DNA of 14,523 bases, taken from positions 1 through 14,523 of the forward strand of contig JBNKKA010000111.1 in the NCBI GenBank assembly GCA_050291585.1, in the 5' to 3' direction. The stretch comes from JASJCL01 sp050291585. GTDB lineage: Bacteria > Desulfobacterota > Desulfobacteria > Desulfobacterales > Desulfosarcinaceae. The translations under genes were made by a program, and so were the position numbers. Below the pieces are notes generated by a model. That model saw nothing but the letters and a program-made list of their open reading frames with translations. It ran no database searches and was not told the origin of the DNA. How positions within the stretch are numbered: the stretch's first letter is position 1; each line of letters starts with the position of its first letter. Of this stretch, positions 14,472 through 14,523 are shown one piece after another.

Positions 14472-14523
14472 GCGTACCTAAGCTTTCTCAATAAAAAATC
14501 CCAATCCTTAATAATACCAAACA
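14472..14523. other. A+T-rich sequence replacing the tRNA-Arg 3' half (possible element edge)
   Basis: 17 of 52 bases are G or C, against a clearly G+C-rich neighbourhood. It begins exactly where the tRNA anticodon stem should close. CTAAGC occurs at 14468-14473 across the junction and again at 14478-14483. There is no recognisable gene in this short piece. It could be an integrated element end, an intron, or an assembly join. Confidence 0.5.

Overview
The window is about 14.5 kb of G+C-rich bacterial chromosome. Every protein gene I can support lies on the minus strand. Gene content and style (a crotonase, an AMIN/Amidase_3 cell-wall amidase, MutS, a LapA-type protein, a Lys/Ala-tailed sigma-32-like factor, TPR and LolB-like lipoproteins, Mut7-C, Mrp, UPF0280) suggest a Gram-negative anaerobe of the Desulfobacterota (sulfate-reducing deltaproteobacteria). 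That assignment is inferred from memory of families, not from a search.

Reading in the direction of transcription (right to left), a long tight run starts with the sigma-32-like factor (13270-14301). It is followed by a TPR lipoprotein (11444-13186), a LolB/DUF4292-like lipoprotein, a Mut7-C Zn-ribbon protein, the Mrp/Nbp35-type Fe-S carrier ATPase, a RimK-like ATP-grasp ligase, a dGTPase-type HD phosphohydrolase and a UPF0280 (ApbE-superfamily) protein ending at 6406. Four junctions overlap (17, 11, 14 and 4 nt), so this is probably one operon with translational coupling, though internal promoters are possible. After a 227-nt leader come a LapA/DUF1049 membrane protein (5798-6178), a stem-loop likely to be a terminator, mutS, a periplasmic N-acetylmuramoyl-L-alanine amidase with its own plausible promoter, and the 5' two-thirds of an enoyl-CoA hydratase gene that runs off the left edge.

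Functionally the window is mostly housekeeping: mismatch repair, nucleotide-pool control, Fe-S delivery, envelope lipoproteins and peptidoglycan cleavage. The least understood part is the mrp / ATP-grasp / dGTPase / UPF0280 block, where two enzymes of unknown substrate are coupled to a dNTP hydrolase.

At the right edge, on the plus strand, is the 5' half of a tRNA-Arg(TCT). It matches the tRNA pattern through the anticodon loop and then changes at once into A+T-rich sequence (17 of 52 bases G or C). This looks like the edge of an integrated element or an interrupted tRNA, and it is the most notable irregularity here. No complete mobile element, CRISPR array or rRNA is visible, and no gene-free stretch exceeds 300 bases. 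Several start sites are revised on Shine-Dalgarno, signal-peptide or codon-use grounds; the reasons are given in each entry.
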